A model generated the notes under the pieces. That model was given only the letters and a program-made list of their open reading frames with translations. It was not told the DNA's origin and ran no database searches. A DNA stretch of 64,000 bases, taken from Caprella mutica (lineage: Eukaryota > Arthropoda > Malacostraca > Amphipoda > Caprellidae). The translations under genes were made by a program, and so were the position numbers. The stretch is taken from assembly GCA_947561585.1 (NCBI GenBank), contig CANNZV010000271.1, forward strand, positions 380,015-444,014, written 5' to 3'. Of this stretch, positions 46,161 to 57,916 are shown one piece after another. Every line of letters starts with the position of its first letter. Within the stretch, counting starts at the first letter, position 1.

Positions 46161-47289
46161 TAAAAATCCACCTACTTTGCCAGAATATTATTTTCAATGG
46201 AGAGAAATCTGAAATTCCACCGACATGTTGGTGGAAATAGAATTTCCCACGAAATTATACAGACTGGTAAATATAGAAGGAAATTAAGGATTGTTTGCAC
46301 AGAAAATATTAAAAATGTCCCATATTCTGCAGACTGGAAATACTGGAGGAAAATTAGAAAATTAACGGTTGTTCGCACAGAAAATGTTATAAATGAATAA
46401 ATGACCCATATTCTGCAGACTGGCGAGAGACTGAGAGTGAGAGTAGAGCCAGTCTGCAGAATGAGAATGCGTCTCTTCTCCCGCAGAGACCTAAGTAAAA
46501 TTGTATGTCTCATAAACTCACCATTTGTCTCTCCAACTCTCTACAAAATTCTCTCCAAAATGATCAAATTATCATTAATTCTCTCCAAAATAACATTGTA
46601 GCATAGGAAATAAATAGAAAAAACTCACCATTTGCAATTGAAGGGCTCAAAATAACTGTCACAAACTCACCATTAAAAAGGCGAGTTTGGACATGCTTTT
46701 TTATTTGGGCAGAGACTTTTATTTGAGAGAGAGTTACTCTCTGACTCTCAGCAGCAGATTCAGAATCTCCCGCAGCTACATTTTTGGTAACATAGGAATT
46801 AACTCAAAATCTCCTGCAGCTAAATTAATGGTAACATAGGGATTAATTCAAGATCTCCTGCAGAGATCTCCAATTTATAAAATTCAACCAAAAACTCTCG
46901 CAGAGTCTTGGAAAAATGTTCCATATTCTGCAGACCCATTCTGCAGAATATGGAACATTTTTCCAAGATACTCTGCGGGAGTTTTTGATTGAATTTTAGA
47001 AATTAGAGATCTCTGCGGGAGATTTTGAATTAATTCCTATGTTAACATTAATTTAGCTGCGGGAGATTCTGAATCTGCTGTTGAGAGTCAGAGAGTAGCT
47101 CTCTCTCAAATAAAAGTCTCTGCGGGAGAAGAGACGCATTCTGCAGACTGGTGGGAGTGGGAGAATTCATCATGCCAGTTTGTATTTGGTGCAAAAAATT
47201 CCACTGACTTTTTGAAATAGCTGAAAAAATCCACCATAACATAAATTTCCAGTAATTTGGCTGATCCACCAACATTTTACCCATTTTTC

Positions 47290-47558
47290 CCAGTCTGCAG
47301 AATATGGAACATTTTTCCAAGACTCTCTGCGGGAGTTTTTTTTATTAAATTTTAGAAATTGGAAGTCTCTGCGGGAGATCTTGAATTAATTTCTATGTTA
47401 CCATTAATTTTGCTGCGGGAGATTTTGAATTAATTCCTATGTTACCATTAATTTAGCTGCGGGAGATTCTGAATCTGCTGCTGAGAGTCAGAGAGTAACT
47501 CTTTCTCAAAATAAAATCTCTGCGGGAGAAGAGACTCATTCTGCAGACTGCCGACTGG
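47290..47558. mobile_element. MITE module M inserted in module A, 8-bp duplication CATTTTTC
   Basis: It starts CCAGTCTGCAGAATATGG and ends CAGACTGCCGACTGG (the right tip is slightly duplicated). The flanks CATTTTTC at 47282-47289 and 47559-47566 are identical and the host module resumes after it. Independent second proof of the same element type. Confidence 0.9.
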
Positions 47559-47710
47559 CATTTTTCCACCAAAAATTAATAGTAACATAGGAATTAATAG
47601 CTAAAAATCCACCGACTTTGCCAGAATATTATTTTCAAGAGGAAAAAATTCCACCGACATGTCGATGGAATTTACCACGAAATACGGACTGGAGTATATG
47701 TTCCCATGGT

Positions 47711-50221
47711 CAGAGCTGGGCGCGCGAACCTTTTTTTAGGTTCCAAATCCGAACCCGAATCTTCGTCGATTTTGGGTTCCGAACCTCCGTATAGCGAACC
47801 TAATTTGGAAAAGTTTGGTCCGAACATTTGTTCCGAACCAAACATTTAGTCCGAACATTTGTAGGCTAACCTCTGATTTTTAGGCTATTAGGGTAACCTA
47901 TATAAAAAACAGTTTTTTCAACAAGATACTAACTATTTGTCAGAAACAAGTTACAACGAGAAGGTTTCACTCTATGTTAAAAAAACACATGTCTTATTTA
48001 TAAACCTACGTTACTGTATTTTTACAAGTTGTTAATTTTTGTACTAAACTAATGTGTACCAAATTTCAAGTAAAAATATATAATGTATAAGGAGAAATAA
48101 ATACATAGCTATATAAGAGATTGGCAACTAAGTGAGCTGAGCTGTTATTGGATGGAGTGTGAACCAATCACAGCTCGCGCATTTGTCTCTACTACATAGA
48201 ACGTGGACACATTCTTGCGTATTGGGTAACCAATCTGTATTTCTACATTGCCACACATTACTAAGGTAGCTACAATTAATTCCATAATTTACGCTGATTT
48301 ACGTCGATACGTAAATGTTTCACTTTTGAATTAAAAAATATAGTTGGTATTTATGTAGGAACAAAGTCAAGAAAGGCCAGAAAATTTGAAGAAATGACAT
48401 GAAATATATAAAGTAATTTAAAAAAGATATGCCTATAAAACATACGTCAAATTCATTTGGGTTAATATAATAAATTTATAGTAATAATTATACTGTGACT
48501 TCATATGACTACATTATAGAGGAGTTGCACTGGTAGAACTGCTGTATCATGAAATACAACTAATTTAGAGAATTTACTAAATAGGAATGAGATTCATATA
48601 AAACTTACGAATATTTGTGTAGACTAACCTAAATATGTTCACTATAGACTCATAGAGGTAAGTTCGCTATACCGGATTTTACTATTCAGCGTGATTCACT
48701 ATACAGGAGTTCACTATAAGGGAGTTCCATTGTACTAACTATACTTAATAAGTTAGTATCATTGAATATGACTGAATGAGCATTAAGTATCTTTAAAGTT
48801 CCCCTCCAGTCTCCACTCCAATACGCAGTTTAAGTTGTTATTCTGAATTTTCTTCTGACCTTCGAATTTCATGCAAAGAAAAATTAAGACCAACTCTGTC
48901 GTCATAACAATTCAAGACAATGTATCCATATTGAAGTATCCAATTATCTAATTAAATAATTTTCAAGTTTTTACTATTAGTTTTCAAATTTTCATTTATA
49001 TTACAACATTTTTGATCAATTTAATTCTATCTAGAGAACTGATGATATAAAAACTTTTTGCATTTTGTTTGAATATGAAAGTACTATAGATACAATACGT
49101 TGTACGGTATTCCAATACTCTATTTACTAAACTTTTTCTTCTATTCAATATATTAGAAAGGTCAAACAGTGAAGATTATTGTGAATATTTCTCTAAGTTA
49201 TATTATAACTTATATACATATAATATTATAATACCTATATATAAATTATAATCAATTCAATTTTAAAGCGAATAGCCGAATACTTTATACTTGATCTTAA
49301 ATTATCTGTTCAGCCAACCTACTTACCCGTCAAAAGTTTGCTTATTTGAGCCATTTCAATATATTCTCTTTTAAAAACCTTCATTTGATATTTACTCATA
49401 CATTAGTAAAAGCAAAAGAAAAAATTATCATTCAAAAAAAAAAGTAACAAGCTAAGACAAGAAACAAATATTTATAAGATGTTATTCTACGAAGCTTGGT
49501 GTGCGCAATTATTCTCGCACATATTTGATCTCTCTAAGCCGCTATAAGAGTTACAGTTAACTGATTATATCGAGATATTCACCCTTATGTACTGAAACAC
49601 ACTCTTGCATCTAATGCCTGGAAAGATCTCTGGTATATTCCTAACATTATTATAGATTTGAATAAATGCTCAAAATATGAGTATATTACTATTTATCACC
49701 TTCGTTTTTGTCTAATCGTATGCATTTATGCGAAAAATTAAACAATTGAAAAGACAGCTTTAAAATCGGTCTTGAATTTAAGTTATTATTATTTTTCCAT
49801 GAGGACTGGTTAGCCAACGGCTAAGGTACTAGGATAGGGTGTTATGTAATGTTACCTATTATATACGGTCGTTTATAACCTTACATATAGTTCTACATAT
49901 TTCAAGCAATTTTAATTGAGATTTGAGGGAACATAATCCGTTATTAAAGAATTAACTTGTAAAGATTATTATAAAACCTAGGTATATAATAGTAGCCGAG
50001 AGGTACGGTACATGTTCAGAATGTAAAATAATTAAATGAACAGGTCAGTTTCCCACAGGTACGGAGGTTCGGACTTGCGAAAAAGACGTTCCGAACACTG
50101 AAGTCCGAACCGTTTTTGAAGAGGTTCCGAATCCGAATGTCCGCAGTCCGAACCCAATTTCCAGTCCGAACCGGTTCGCGAATAAAGGTTCGCGAACATT
50201 CTTGCGGAACGCCCAGCTCTG
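47711..50221. mobile_element. hAT-type element, 2.5 kb, with perfect 8-bp target duplication
   Basis: The ends CAGAGCTGGGCG and CGCCCAGCTCTG are perfect inverted repeats, flanked by identical CCCATGGT at 47703-47710 and 50222-50229. Both ends carry many copies of a GGTTCGGAAC/GTCCGAACC-type motif over about 170 bases, probably transposase-binding subterminal repeats. No long frame is present inside, so this copy is non-autonomous. A pogo-like MITE (48500-48745) is nested within. Confidence 0.95.
48500..48745 (-). mobile_element. pogo/Tigger-like MITE nested in the hAT element
   Basis: It is the inverted copy of the element at 53160-53390, sharing GAGGAGTTGCACTGGTAGAA, TCATGAAATACAACTAATTT and the CACTATAC...GGAGTTC end motifs. 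Being inside the hAT copy, it inserted later or was carried by the parent element. Confidence 0.8.
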
Positions 50222-50744
50222 CCCATGGTACCTAATTAAATTTTGGCTTGAAAGGTTGAAATCTAAAATATTCAAAAATGAGCCAAAATTTGATTGGCTC
50301 AGAATTTTTGTGAAATTTCAGTTCAAAATTAGCTTACAGTTTGCCATCCTCATGATCCTCTGAAATATGGGAGACTGCTCATTATGAAACAATCATAATA
50401 TAATTTAAAATTCTTTCATAATTTGAATTCTAACTACCAAGTACTTGGTAGTAAATAATATTAAATGCATAAAATAAACATACCTAACATTTACCACAGT
50501 ATCTGTGAGACTGTTATGCTGCGTAGTTTAATCCAACCATTGACACTAAAAAGTAAATAAGTAATGAATCAAAACAAACAGTCGGATTGTGAGTCGGACT
50601 GAGGTAATTTGCTAAAGATAATCTCTAAACCCAGGAAAAAAGGGAGAATGCACTCAAAAAAAAGATTTTTAAAAACAATTTTAACAAAAGGATTGATGTG
50701 TTACTTTTCATTTGGCAATAATTTTCAGTTATAAAATTATATTT

Positions 50745-51410
50745 TCATTCGAGAGAAATTGCAGTGAATCTTCTCTGATACCTAATAGAATTGATAGAAG
50801 TTATTGTTGAATAGGGACTCGATCCGTTTCTGGAGGCAAGGAGTTTTGCTTGCGATTTGCACCGGTGTTGTCCAATCGGTGGCAAATCCACTTGACCCAG
50901 GCTACCCAATCTCACCCAGAAACATCGCAATGTTTGGCTAGTGTATTGCCATAACTGAAGGCCTTTGAATAATTAAGGTGGCCCTATAAACAACGTATAT
51001 CGATTCGATTACTTTTTGATTGCTGGGATATCGAATCGATGGATTGTTCCATCGAATCGGCAGACCGTTGTTTGTAGGGGGACGGCCAACGTCGGAAAAT
51101 AATCCCAGCAGAACGGGCCATCTCAAATATCTATGCAGAGGCAGATATCCTTGTGCTAATAAAGCCCAGAATCGCGTTGCTTAGACTTCGACAGCCAGCA
51201 TTGGGATTTAGGAATAACGTCGATAAGTCATCGCCCGTTTCTACCGCTGTTGAACCAATGGTAGCCGTAACTGGGCTGGGCAACCATGCAATGTTTCTTG
51301 GGAACTGAATTTCCATCTTAACTTCATATCTATCAATCTGTTTATATGCTGGAAAATAATTGATTAACTTAATTGATGGTAGCCGAGATGTTTGATAAGA
51401 TAGCAATCTA
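50745..51410. other. Unclassified GC-richer segment with an internal hairpin MITE
   Basis: A moderately GC-rich island. Inside, GTGGCCCTATAAACAACG (about 50980) opposes CGTTGTTTGTAGGGGGACGG (about 51062), with ATCGAATCGATGG between: a hairpin element of about 110 bp. The frames on both sides (50745-50930, 51131-51406) have no recognisable domain and no splice context, so coding is not supported. Confidence 0.4.
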
Positions 51411-52230
51411 CAACTGTGAAATGATAACTACAAGTTGTTGAATAATATTAATAACTTTACAAATCATCAAAATATTCAACTTATTTATATATTATTAGCT
51501 AGAATACTATGGAATCTGTTAGTTTAAAATTTATAAACATTGAAAGAACATTTGAGCTCTTCATGCCCTGGTATAATTTGAACGTAAAAGAAATATTGAA
51601 AACTAGGAATATTAAACAATCATTCTTTTTAATTCACTAAGGTGCATCTTAACTGATTTAATCGTAAACCTACATTGGTTCTAATAAATGAAAGAGGACA
51701 AAAATGTTTAACCGGTCGTTTAAGGAAAAAATCACTAAATAATAGTGTAAAATACAGTACTATTTAAAAGGGGGCATATATGTCCTCTTAGGGCGTAAAG
51801 CGTTAATATTTCTTACATTCTTGACTCTATAGAGTCTCATAATTAATTCGAATTATTTTCTAATGAATTGATTACTTACCTACCATATCAATATACTGTT
51901 GCGTTTCTTATCGTGTGAATGTATACACACGGCGTAGATAACAAATTGCTTAACTTCTTCTCAATAAAGTACACCATTAGTTTATTTACTTACATAAAGT
52001 AAAGGTGTACTGCAACAGAGCAGTAATAGTGTCAAATAAAATAGAGTTGTAGTACCTAAAGAGATGAAGCCAACACTTAGAGAATATTTCGCAATGACTC
52101 TATTTATAGGTACCATGTACCTTATAGCATATTATGCAGGTGGGATCAATTGGAATATATTTAATTACTTATTAAGCACCACGTGAAATGCAACTAAAGT
52201 CGTTTGAAATTGTAGTATTATATGAATTTA
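51410..52230. other. AT-rich non-coding stretch
   Basis: No gene recognised. It could contain the missing first exon of the downstream plus-strand sulfotransferase, but I found no hydrophobic start exon. Confidence 0.4.
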
Positions 52231-52236
52231 TATCAA

Positions 52237-52405
52237 GTGTTGGGACAATATGCTTTTAAAATCCTTTAGATCCTGAAAATATTACAGACGGAGAGTATTA
52301 TACAGTATTTAATCGTTCTTCAACGGTGGTGTATAGTTTTAGATACCATTTCTTTTCGTTTCGTCTTAATATCAATGATTTTAAAAGCATATTGTCACAA
52401 CCCTA
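52237..52405. mobile_element. hAT-like MITE (GTTGTGACAATATGC), copy 3
   Basis: Inverted ends GTTGGGACAATATGCTTTTA and GCATATTGTCACAACCCT match the copies at 20546 and 21472. Non-coding. Confidence 0.8.
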
Positions 52406-53159
52406 TTCATATTAGTTATGATCGTATAGGAGAGAATCCTTTCAATTTTAATTAAAGGTCCCTTCCAAGCAAATTTTTTTTATTTCTTAAATCAACGAGG
52501 CTAATGTTTCTTATCATTTTACTGCAAAACCCATATCTTCATAGCATATCTTCAATTTTATATGCTTTTAAAGATTTTTATAATCAAAACTTTACCAAAC
52601 CAATTTTACTTCCGACTTTCTAATTTTCAGTCAGAAGAAGAAGAATGTACACCATTTGTTTTAATTGTCAACTAGGCATTAGGTTTAATAAATCTATTTA
52701 ATATTCGTGTAGAAGTATAAAATCGGATAAACTTATTATAGAAATGCTTATATACTTTAGGAAACAATTAATATCTCAAACGAAGTCCACAAATGCATTG
52801 TTTGTTTAAAAATCTAAATTTACATTCAAAACAAAGAGTGTACAATCTTCTTTCTCAGCGTCAGGTTAGTGATTCGCTCAATTGTTGCTCACAGAGTATT
52901 AAAAAGCTTTAAAAGCAAATAATAAAATATATACTGAACCGAATTGTATGCGGTTTGCGGAATAATGATCGTAGACCTTAGTTCTATAATATTATTTAAT
53001 AAACTTATTTTTTTCTCGGAGCCTGGAGAGGACCTTTAAGATATAAAATCAAATTTTCGCGTTTAATAAGGCCTGAAATCATTTAATTACATATTTGAAC
53101 TTACATCCAGAAAGAAAACTTTTGTAAAATGAATTGACAAACCTTTTCGAAGTATAAAT

Positions 53160-53390
53160 ATAGTGGAACTCCTCTATAGTGAACTCCTTTATAGTGAATC
53201 ATTCTGTATGGTAGACTCCTGTATAGTGAACTTACCTCGTAAGTGAACATATTAATTTTAGTCAGCCACAAATATTCATAACTTTTTATGCCTATCTATA
53301 TAGTAAATTAGTTGTATTTCATGAAACAGGAGTTCTACCAGTGCAACTCCTCTATAATGAAGTCACTGTATACAAATATATATAATATTA
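53160..53390 (+). mobile_element. pogo/Tigger-like MITE
   Basis: Tandem CTCTATAGTGAACTCC-type motifs at the left and AACTCCTCTATAATGAAGTC at the right, with ATTAGTTGTATTTCATGAAA inside. The reverse-complement copy lies at 48500-48745. It sits just 5' of the candidate small exon of the plus-strand sulfotransferase. Confidence 0.75.
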
Positions 53391-53432
53391 CGTACATATA
53401 TGGTCCCTAACATATACTTTCCTTTCCCGCAG

Positions 53433-56237
53433 AGCAGCTTCATTTGAATGGTTTCGAATTACCGAATCCAGAGTAAGTTTCGATAATTTTGGAGTTGTAA
53501 CAATGAAAAACGAGTGAAAAACTCAATACGAATTTTTGATAGTGGTGATGAACGAAGTTATAATCGTGATATTAAAGGCTTCTTCACACATGTCAGGGAT
53601 CCGTCCGGGACGTCACCGGTCCGTCTCCGTCACTCTCCACTCAGCGATTCAGTGTCAGTGAAAAAATTATCGTTACTTTAATTTCAATGGACCTATTCAC
53701 ACAGTACCGGCTCCCTTCAGTGATGAAAATCACTGACCGGTGATGTCCCGGACTGATCACTGACATGTGTGAAGTAAGCCTTAATATTGATGTTATGCCC
53801 ATTTTTGATTACGATTTTCGATGAATTTTTTTTAGCGATATTGAACAAACTTTTTTGCAATCATGGATAGATTTTAAACTGCAAGAGTTTACAACTTACA
53901 TATACATATAATTTTCTCCTTTTTTGAATTGAAGCGTCGACCATACCTACAAAGAAAAAGGAATGATGTCGAAGACAGACGAGATCCAGAGAATATCATT
54001 TCAGGAATTGGAAGAGATGCCAAACCGGTGTTTTCACAATCAATTTCAGAAGCCATTGTTCATGAAGCTTTGAAGAAATTGAAGGTATGGTAAACTCCTC
54101 CATAGTGCATTCCTCTATAGTGAATGAGTTAGGATGTAGCATCAATAGTGAACAAATTTGCTTTAGTCTGCGATGAATTGCCATTAGTTTTTAGAAGACT
54201 AAAGGTTATAGGTTTTTAGAAGACTATAGGTTATAGGTTTTTAGAAGACTACAGGTTATAGGTTTTTAGAAGACTACAGGTTATAGGTTTTTAGAAGACT
54301 ACAGGTTATAGGTTTTTAGAAGACTACAGGTTATAGGTTTTTAGAAGACTACAGGTTATAGGTTTTTAGAAGACTGCAGGTTATAGGTTTTTAGAAGACT
54401 ACAGGTTATAGGTTTTTAGAAGACTACAGGTTATAGGTTTTTAGAAGACTACAGGTTATAGGTTTTTAGATGACTACAGGTACTACATCCTAACTCATTC
54501 CCTATAAAAGAATACTACTTTAGTTATTATCATCAAATCTTCATAGAGTTTGAAATAAATATGAAGTTAATAAGATTTGTATTAGTGGTACGAAATAATT
54601 ATTCTAACAAACTTTTAATTAATCGATCTAGGAAACCAATATACCACCCCATTTTTTTGTCAAATTTTTATCACTTGAAAATAAATATGAACTATTTTGT
54701 AGCGTTGCAATTTTTTCAATGAATTTCTCATAGATCAAATTATGTCTCGCAGATAGAAAGTAATGAAATGTATGCTCACAAGTATGAAGAATACTATAAG
54801 AACAAAGTACATATTCATCCAATCAAGGTAAGTATATTATTCTATATATTCTCCACATTAATTCTTAACATTAATTAAAATATTCCGAAATTCAATATTA
54901 AAATGATATCTCACATTTTTTTTAGATCATCATAGTGAGCGCATGGAGATCCGGATCTACTTTTCTGGAAGGCATTTTTAACTCACACAACCTTATGTAC
55001 AATTTCTACGAACCCTTAATGATGTACGGACTGAAAAGATTGAAAAAAGGATCTAACGAGACAAAAAGCGGAGTCGCCTTGATACAAAATCTGCTCGATT
55101 GCAAGTAAGGTTAAGTTAAAGCAAATTCAGTTGAATCATAAGGATTGTAGAGTTGTAGCGAAGATATTATAATATAATAAGATACATCACTCTCAGAAAT
55201 TTCCGTTCTAAAAAGCGCCATCTGAATTTGAAAGCGGGAACTAAAGCAACCACAACATTTGGTATTGATCAAAACATTGAAAGTTACAGTATTCAGGTAG
55301 AAGTTATACGGTTATACTGGATCAACAGAAAAGTTATTCCGAAATATATTTTTTTAATATTGAAAGCTAGTTTCAGTTGAACACTGTAACTTTCTATGTT
55401 TTGATCAACAAAAAATGTTGTTGTTTCATAAGTTCCCGCTTTCAAATCCAGATGGCGCCATAACGCACTTTTAAAACAGAATTTTTAGAGAGTGGTGTAT
55501 ACTACTATGGTATAATATTTTTGGTTACAATGTGAACGACGGTGTAAATTGACTGGAATTCAACTTCTAGGTTTACTGATGAAGCCTTTATCTCTACAAT
55601 GAAAAAAGTTCCAGAAATGGCAATGCGGAACACTCTCGTTTACTCGATATGCAACCAAAACAAAAACGGAACAGACTTGTGCTCTAACCCAAAATATCTT
55701 TCGGAGGCATGTCGAATCCTACCCTGGAAACTTATAAAGCTGGTCAGGATATCTCTTGATGCATTGGAACCTCTGCTGGACAGCTTGGATAACGATTTTC
55801 TAAGAATTGTGCTCTTGGTGCGAGACCCTAGAGCTGTTATCAGCTCTAGACTATCCGTTGATTGGTGCCAAGAAGATTGCACCTCGCCCAAACTACTCTG
55901 CCAGGACACCATTGACGACCTGGAATCCGCAGCGAGACTTAAAAGAGAATACCCAGGACGGATAACTGTTGTGACATATGAGAATATGGCAACGGACCCG
56001 CATTTGTTCACAAAGACTCTTTTCGGGAACACAGATTTGCTTTATGGAAATTCTACAAAACTCTACATTGACGATCACATGTCCACGGAATCTGACGCTC
56101 CGTTCAGCACTTTTAAGAAATCCTCAAATCACATCAATTCTTGGAGAGAGAAATTAGATAACGAGACAATAGAATACATCGAGAACACTTCAGAATGTAA
56201 ACAACTTATACAGGAACTAAATAATTATAATAATTAA
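53433..56237 (+). CDS. Carbohydrate 6-O-sulfotransferase paralogue 1 (5' end not found)
   Basis: Supported exons: 53935-54084, 54753-54827, 54926-55104 and 55571-56237, all GT-AG with closing phases (356 residues plus stop). A 40-bp candidate exon at 53433-53472 has a strong acceptor and a GTAAGT donor and would join in phase (ending ITESR); it is the least certain part. Enzymes of this family move sulfate from PAPS to carbon 6 of a sugar in the Golgi. The 5' phosphosulfate-binding loop is IIIVSAWRSGSTFLEGIF, and the 3' phosphate-binding site is IVLLVRDPRAVISSR. The start exon with the membrane anchor is missing from my reading. The C-terminus ends at ELNNYNN, shorter than its paralogue. AATAAA lies at 56284-56289, 47 bases after the stop. 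Confidence 0.88.
53577..53780. mobile_element. MITE with GGCTTCTTCACACATGTCA ends
   Basis: Inverted ends (GGCTTCTTCACACATGTCA and TGACATGTGTGAAGTAAGCC) with GC-rich subterminal CCGTCCGGGACGTCACCGG and its rough complement. The style resembles the Harbinger element at 10111. It lies in the presumed first visible intron of sulfotransferase 1. Confidence 0.8.
54187..54482. repeat. 25-bp minisatellite (GGTTTTTAGAAGACTACAGG), about 12 copies
   Basis: Nearly identical 25-bp units in the intron between the exons at 53935-54084 and 54753-54827. Flanking inverted sequences GAGTTAGGATGTAG (about 54127) and CTACATCCTAACTC (about 54485) show that the array expanded inside a pogo-like hairpin element. 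Confidence 0.95.
55188..55494. mobile_element. MITE with CACTCTC ends in sulfotransferase 1 intron
   Basis: The inverted ends CACTCTCAGAAATTTCCGTT and the complement at the right continue inward through GCGCCATCTG, GAAAGCGGGAAC and TTGATCAAAACAT. About 307 bp, non-coding, lying between the last two exons. Confidence 0.85.
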
Positions 56238-56283
56238 AGTGACAAAACTTCAAAAGCAAACATTGAAATAATTCTCTGAATAT

Positions 56284-56289
56284 AATAAA
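56284..56289 (+). promoter_or_regulatory. Polyadenylation signal AATAAA, sulfotransferase 1
   Basis: Canonical hexamer 47 bases after the stop codon at 56237. Its position fits a short 3' untranslated region. AT-richness makes chance occurrence possible. Confidence 0.5.
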
Positions 56290-56566
56290 TAATATCACAC
56301 TTTTATCATTGATTCACTTTCAAATTTCATTTTCGTATTTAACTTTAATATTTTCTATATTTTAATATTGTGATTTTGAGTCAAAAACCTATTTTTTAAA
56401 TATTTTATTACACATTTTTAGAATTCTCCTCATTGGTTATTTAGATGTTATTTTTTAGCAGTTATCAAATATTTATTTATTTTGAACACATATATAATAA
56501 ACCCGAATATATGTTAAAATTGCAATCAAGAAAATCATGTTGGGAGATTGAGTTGGATTTGCTCTT

Positions 56567-56770
56567 AATCTTGTATGGCCCCACCAAAACTATTCCACTC
56601 TTAATCTCCTATGGCCCCACCATAAGTATGCCCCTCTTAATCTCCTATGGCCCCACCATAACTATTCCCCTCTTAATCTCCTATGGCCCCACCATAACTA
56701 TTCCACTCTTAATCTTCTATGGCCCCACCATAACTATTCCCCCTTGATCTCCTATGGCCCCACCATAAAT
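56567..56770. repeat. 36-bp tandem repeat (CTCCTATGGCCCCACCATAA), about six copies
   Basis: Units of 35-36 bp with little divergence make an artefact frame rich in LLISYGPTITIP. The core TATGGCCCCACCATAA also occurs singly, in either orientation, at about 57077, 58575, 58625, 60718, 62770 and 62838, so it is a locally dispersed motif as well as an array. Confidence 0.92.
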
Positions 56771-57350
56771 TTCTGTGTTTGTATTATAGTTACTACAAGG
56801 AAAATAAAACTAAATTAAATATAGAAATTAGTAACAAAATTCATTCATTTAAACTGAACATAAATCTATTAATAATAATAAACAGAATTTAATATAGTTA
56901 AGACTAACATAGTGTAGAATTATCACTAGAAATACTATTATTTTAATAAATATATTTATTTTAAAAAATACATAGGATTTAAAAACTGACCTTTAAATGA
57001 CTAGTTAAGATAAATAAATAAAAATTTCTGAAAATAACTATGATGATGTTGTCAGTTCAACTACCCGGGGAGTGAGTTATGGTGGGGCCATAGAAGATCA
57101 CGTAGGGATTTCACTTTAACAATTGACCCACCATAACTTTCTATCTGGGTAAACATAGGTATTCTAATTTCAAATCAATTTTTTTTATTTTATCAGAGCC
57201 GAAAACAAATTCTAGGTTTAGTATAAAATGCCGAAAAAATTATCACAGATTTTCTTTACAAAAGGTTTATAAAAATTCAATGGGGAACCAAGGTATAAAT
57301 AATGCTCCTTTGGGAATATTGTACCAACATTGGGGTAATCTTGAAACAAC

Positions 57351-57660
57351 ATTGCCCCAATGTTGTAAAACTATTATGGCAATGTTGTGACAATACTGAG
57401 TCAATGTTGTAACAATATTTGAGCAATGCTGTAACAATATTGGCAATGTTGTAACATCATTGGCAATGTTGTAACAATATTGGCAATGTTGTAACAATAT
57501 TGGAAATGTTGTAACAATATTGGCAATTTGTAGCAATATTGGCAATGTTGTAACAATATTGGCAATATTGTAACAATATTGGCAATGTTGTAACAATATT
57601 GGCAATGTTGTAACAATATTGGCAATATTGTTTCAATATTTGAGCTATGCTGTAACAATT
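57351..57660. repeat. About 20-bp tandem repeat (GGCAATGTTGTAACAATATT), about 14 copies
   Basis: Units of 19-20 bp with single-base variants. Each contains the palindromic ATTGTTACAATAT-like core. Artefact frames cross it on minus. Confidence 0.93.
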
Positions 57661-57916
57661 CTGGGAATTGGTTTCAGTTATTTTACTAATGCTAATACAG
57701 GCACTCGTACATCCTATTTAAATGTTAATTCAAAGAAAACTGATTGCACAACAAATAAAAACTACAGAGAAACAATAAAGACATATATTATACAAACACA
57801 AATACTCGATATTTCTGCGAGTAAAGGATCTACCTAACAGTTAGAGCCTTTAAAAACTCTTTATTACGTTTACTCAAACTCTATTTTTAAAGTAAAGGGC
57901 ATATCTACTCCTTAAA

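Larger units (their letters stand above)
41510..47697. mobile_element. Nest of MITEs with CCAGTCTG/CAGACTGG ends
   Basis: About 25-30 occurrences of CAGTCTG or CAGACTG in about 6 kb mark junctions of shuffled modules. Module A (about 520 bp or shorter) opens CCAGTCTGTATTTGGTGCAC and closes ATACAGACTGG, with inner TCCACCGACATGTCGGTGGA palindromes. Module M (about 270 bp) opens CCAGTCTGCAGAATATGG and carries CTGCGGGAGATT and CCTATGTTACCATTAAT. A third module carries GCACAGAAAATGTTAAAAAT. Two M copies inside A copies are flanked by exact 8-bp duplications (separate entries). All short frames here are artefacts. Confidence 0.85.

Noticed and set aside
43910..46601. Several 65-113-codon frames in the MITE nest as genes
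   Set aside because: They consist of repeated module sequence on both strands, with no domain.
55640..56078. Minus frames of 130 and 61 codons
   Set aside because: Antisense shadows of the sulfotransferase 1 catalytic exon.
56445..56747. 100-codon frame with LLISYGPTITIP repeats
   Set aside because: Encoded by the 36-bp tandem array 3' of sulfotransferase 1.
57267..57658. Minus-strand frames rich in ILLQHCQYCYNIAN as a cysteine-rich peptide gene
   Set aside because: Pure product of the 20-bp tandem repeat; no start context or splice sites.
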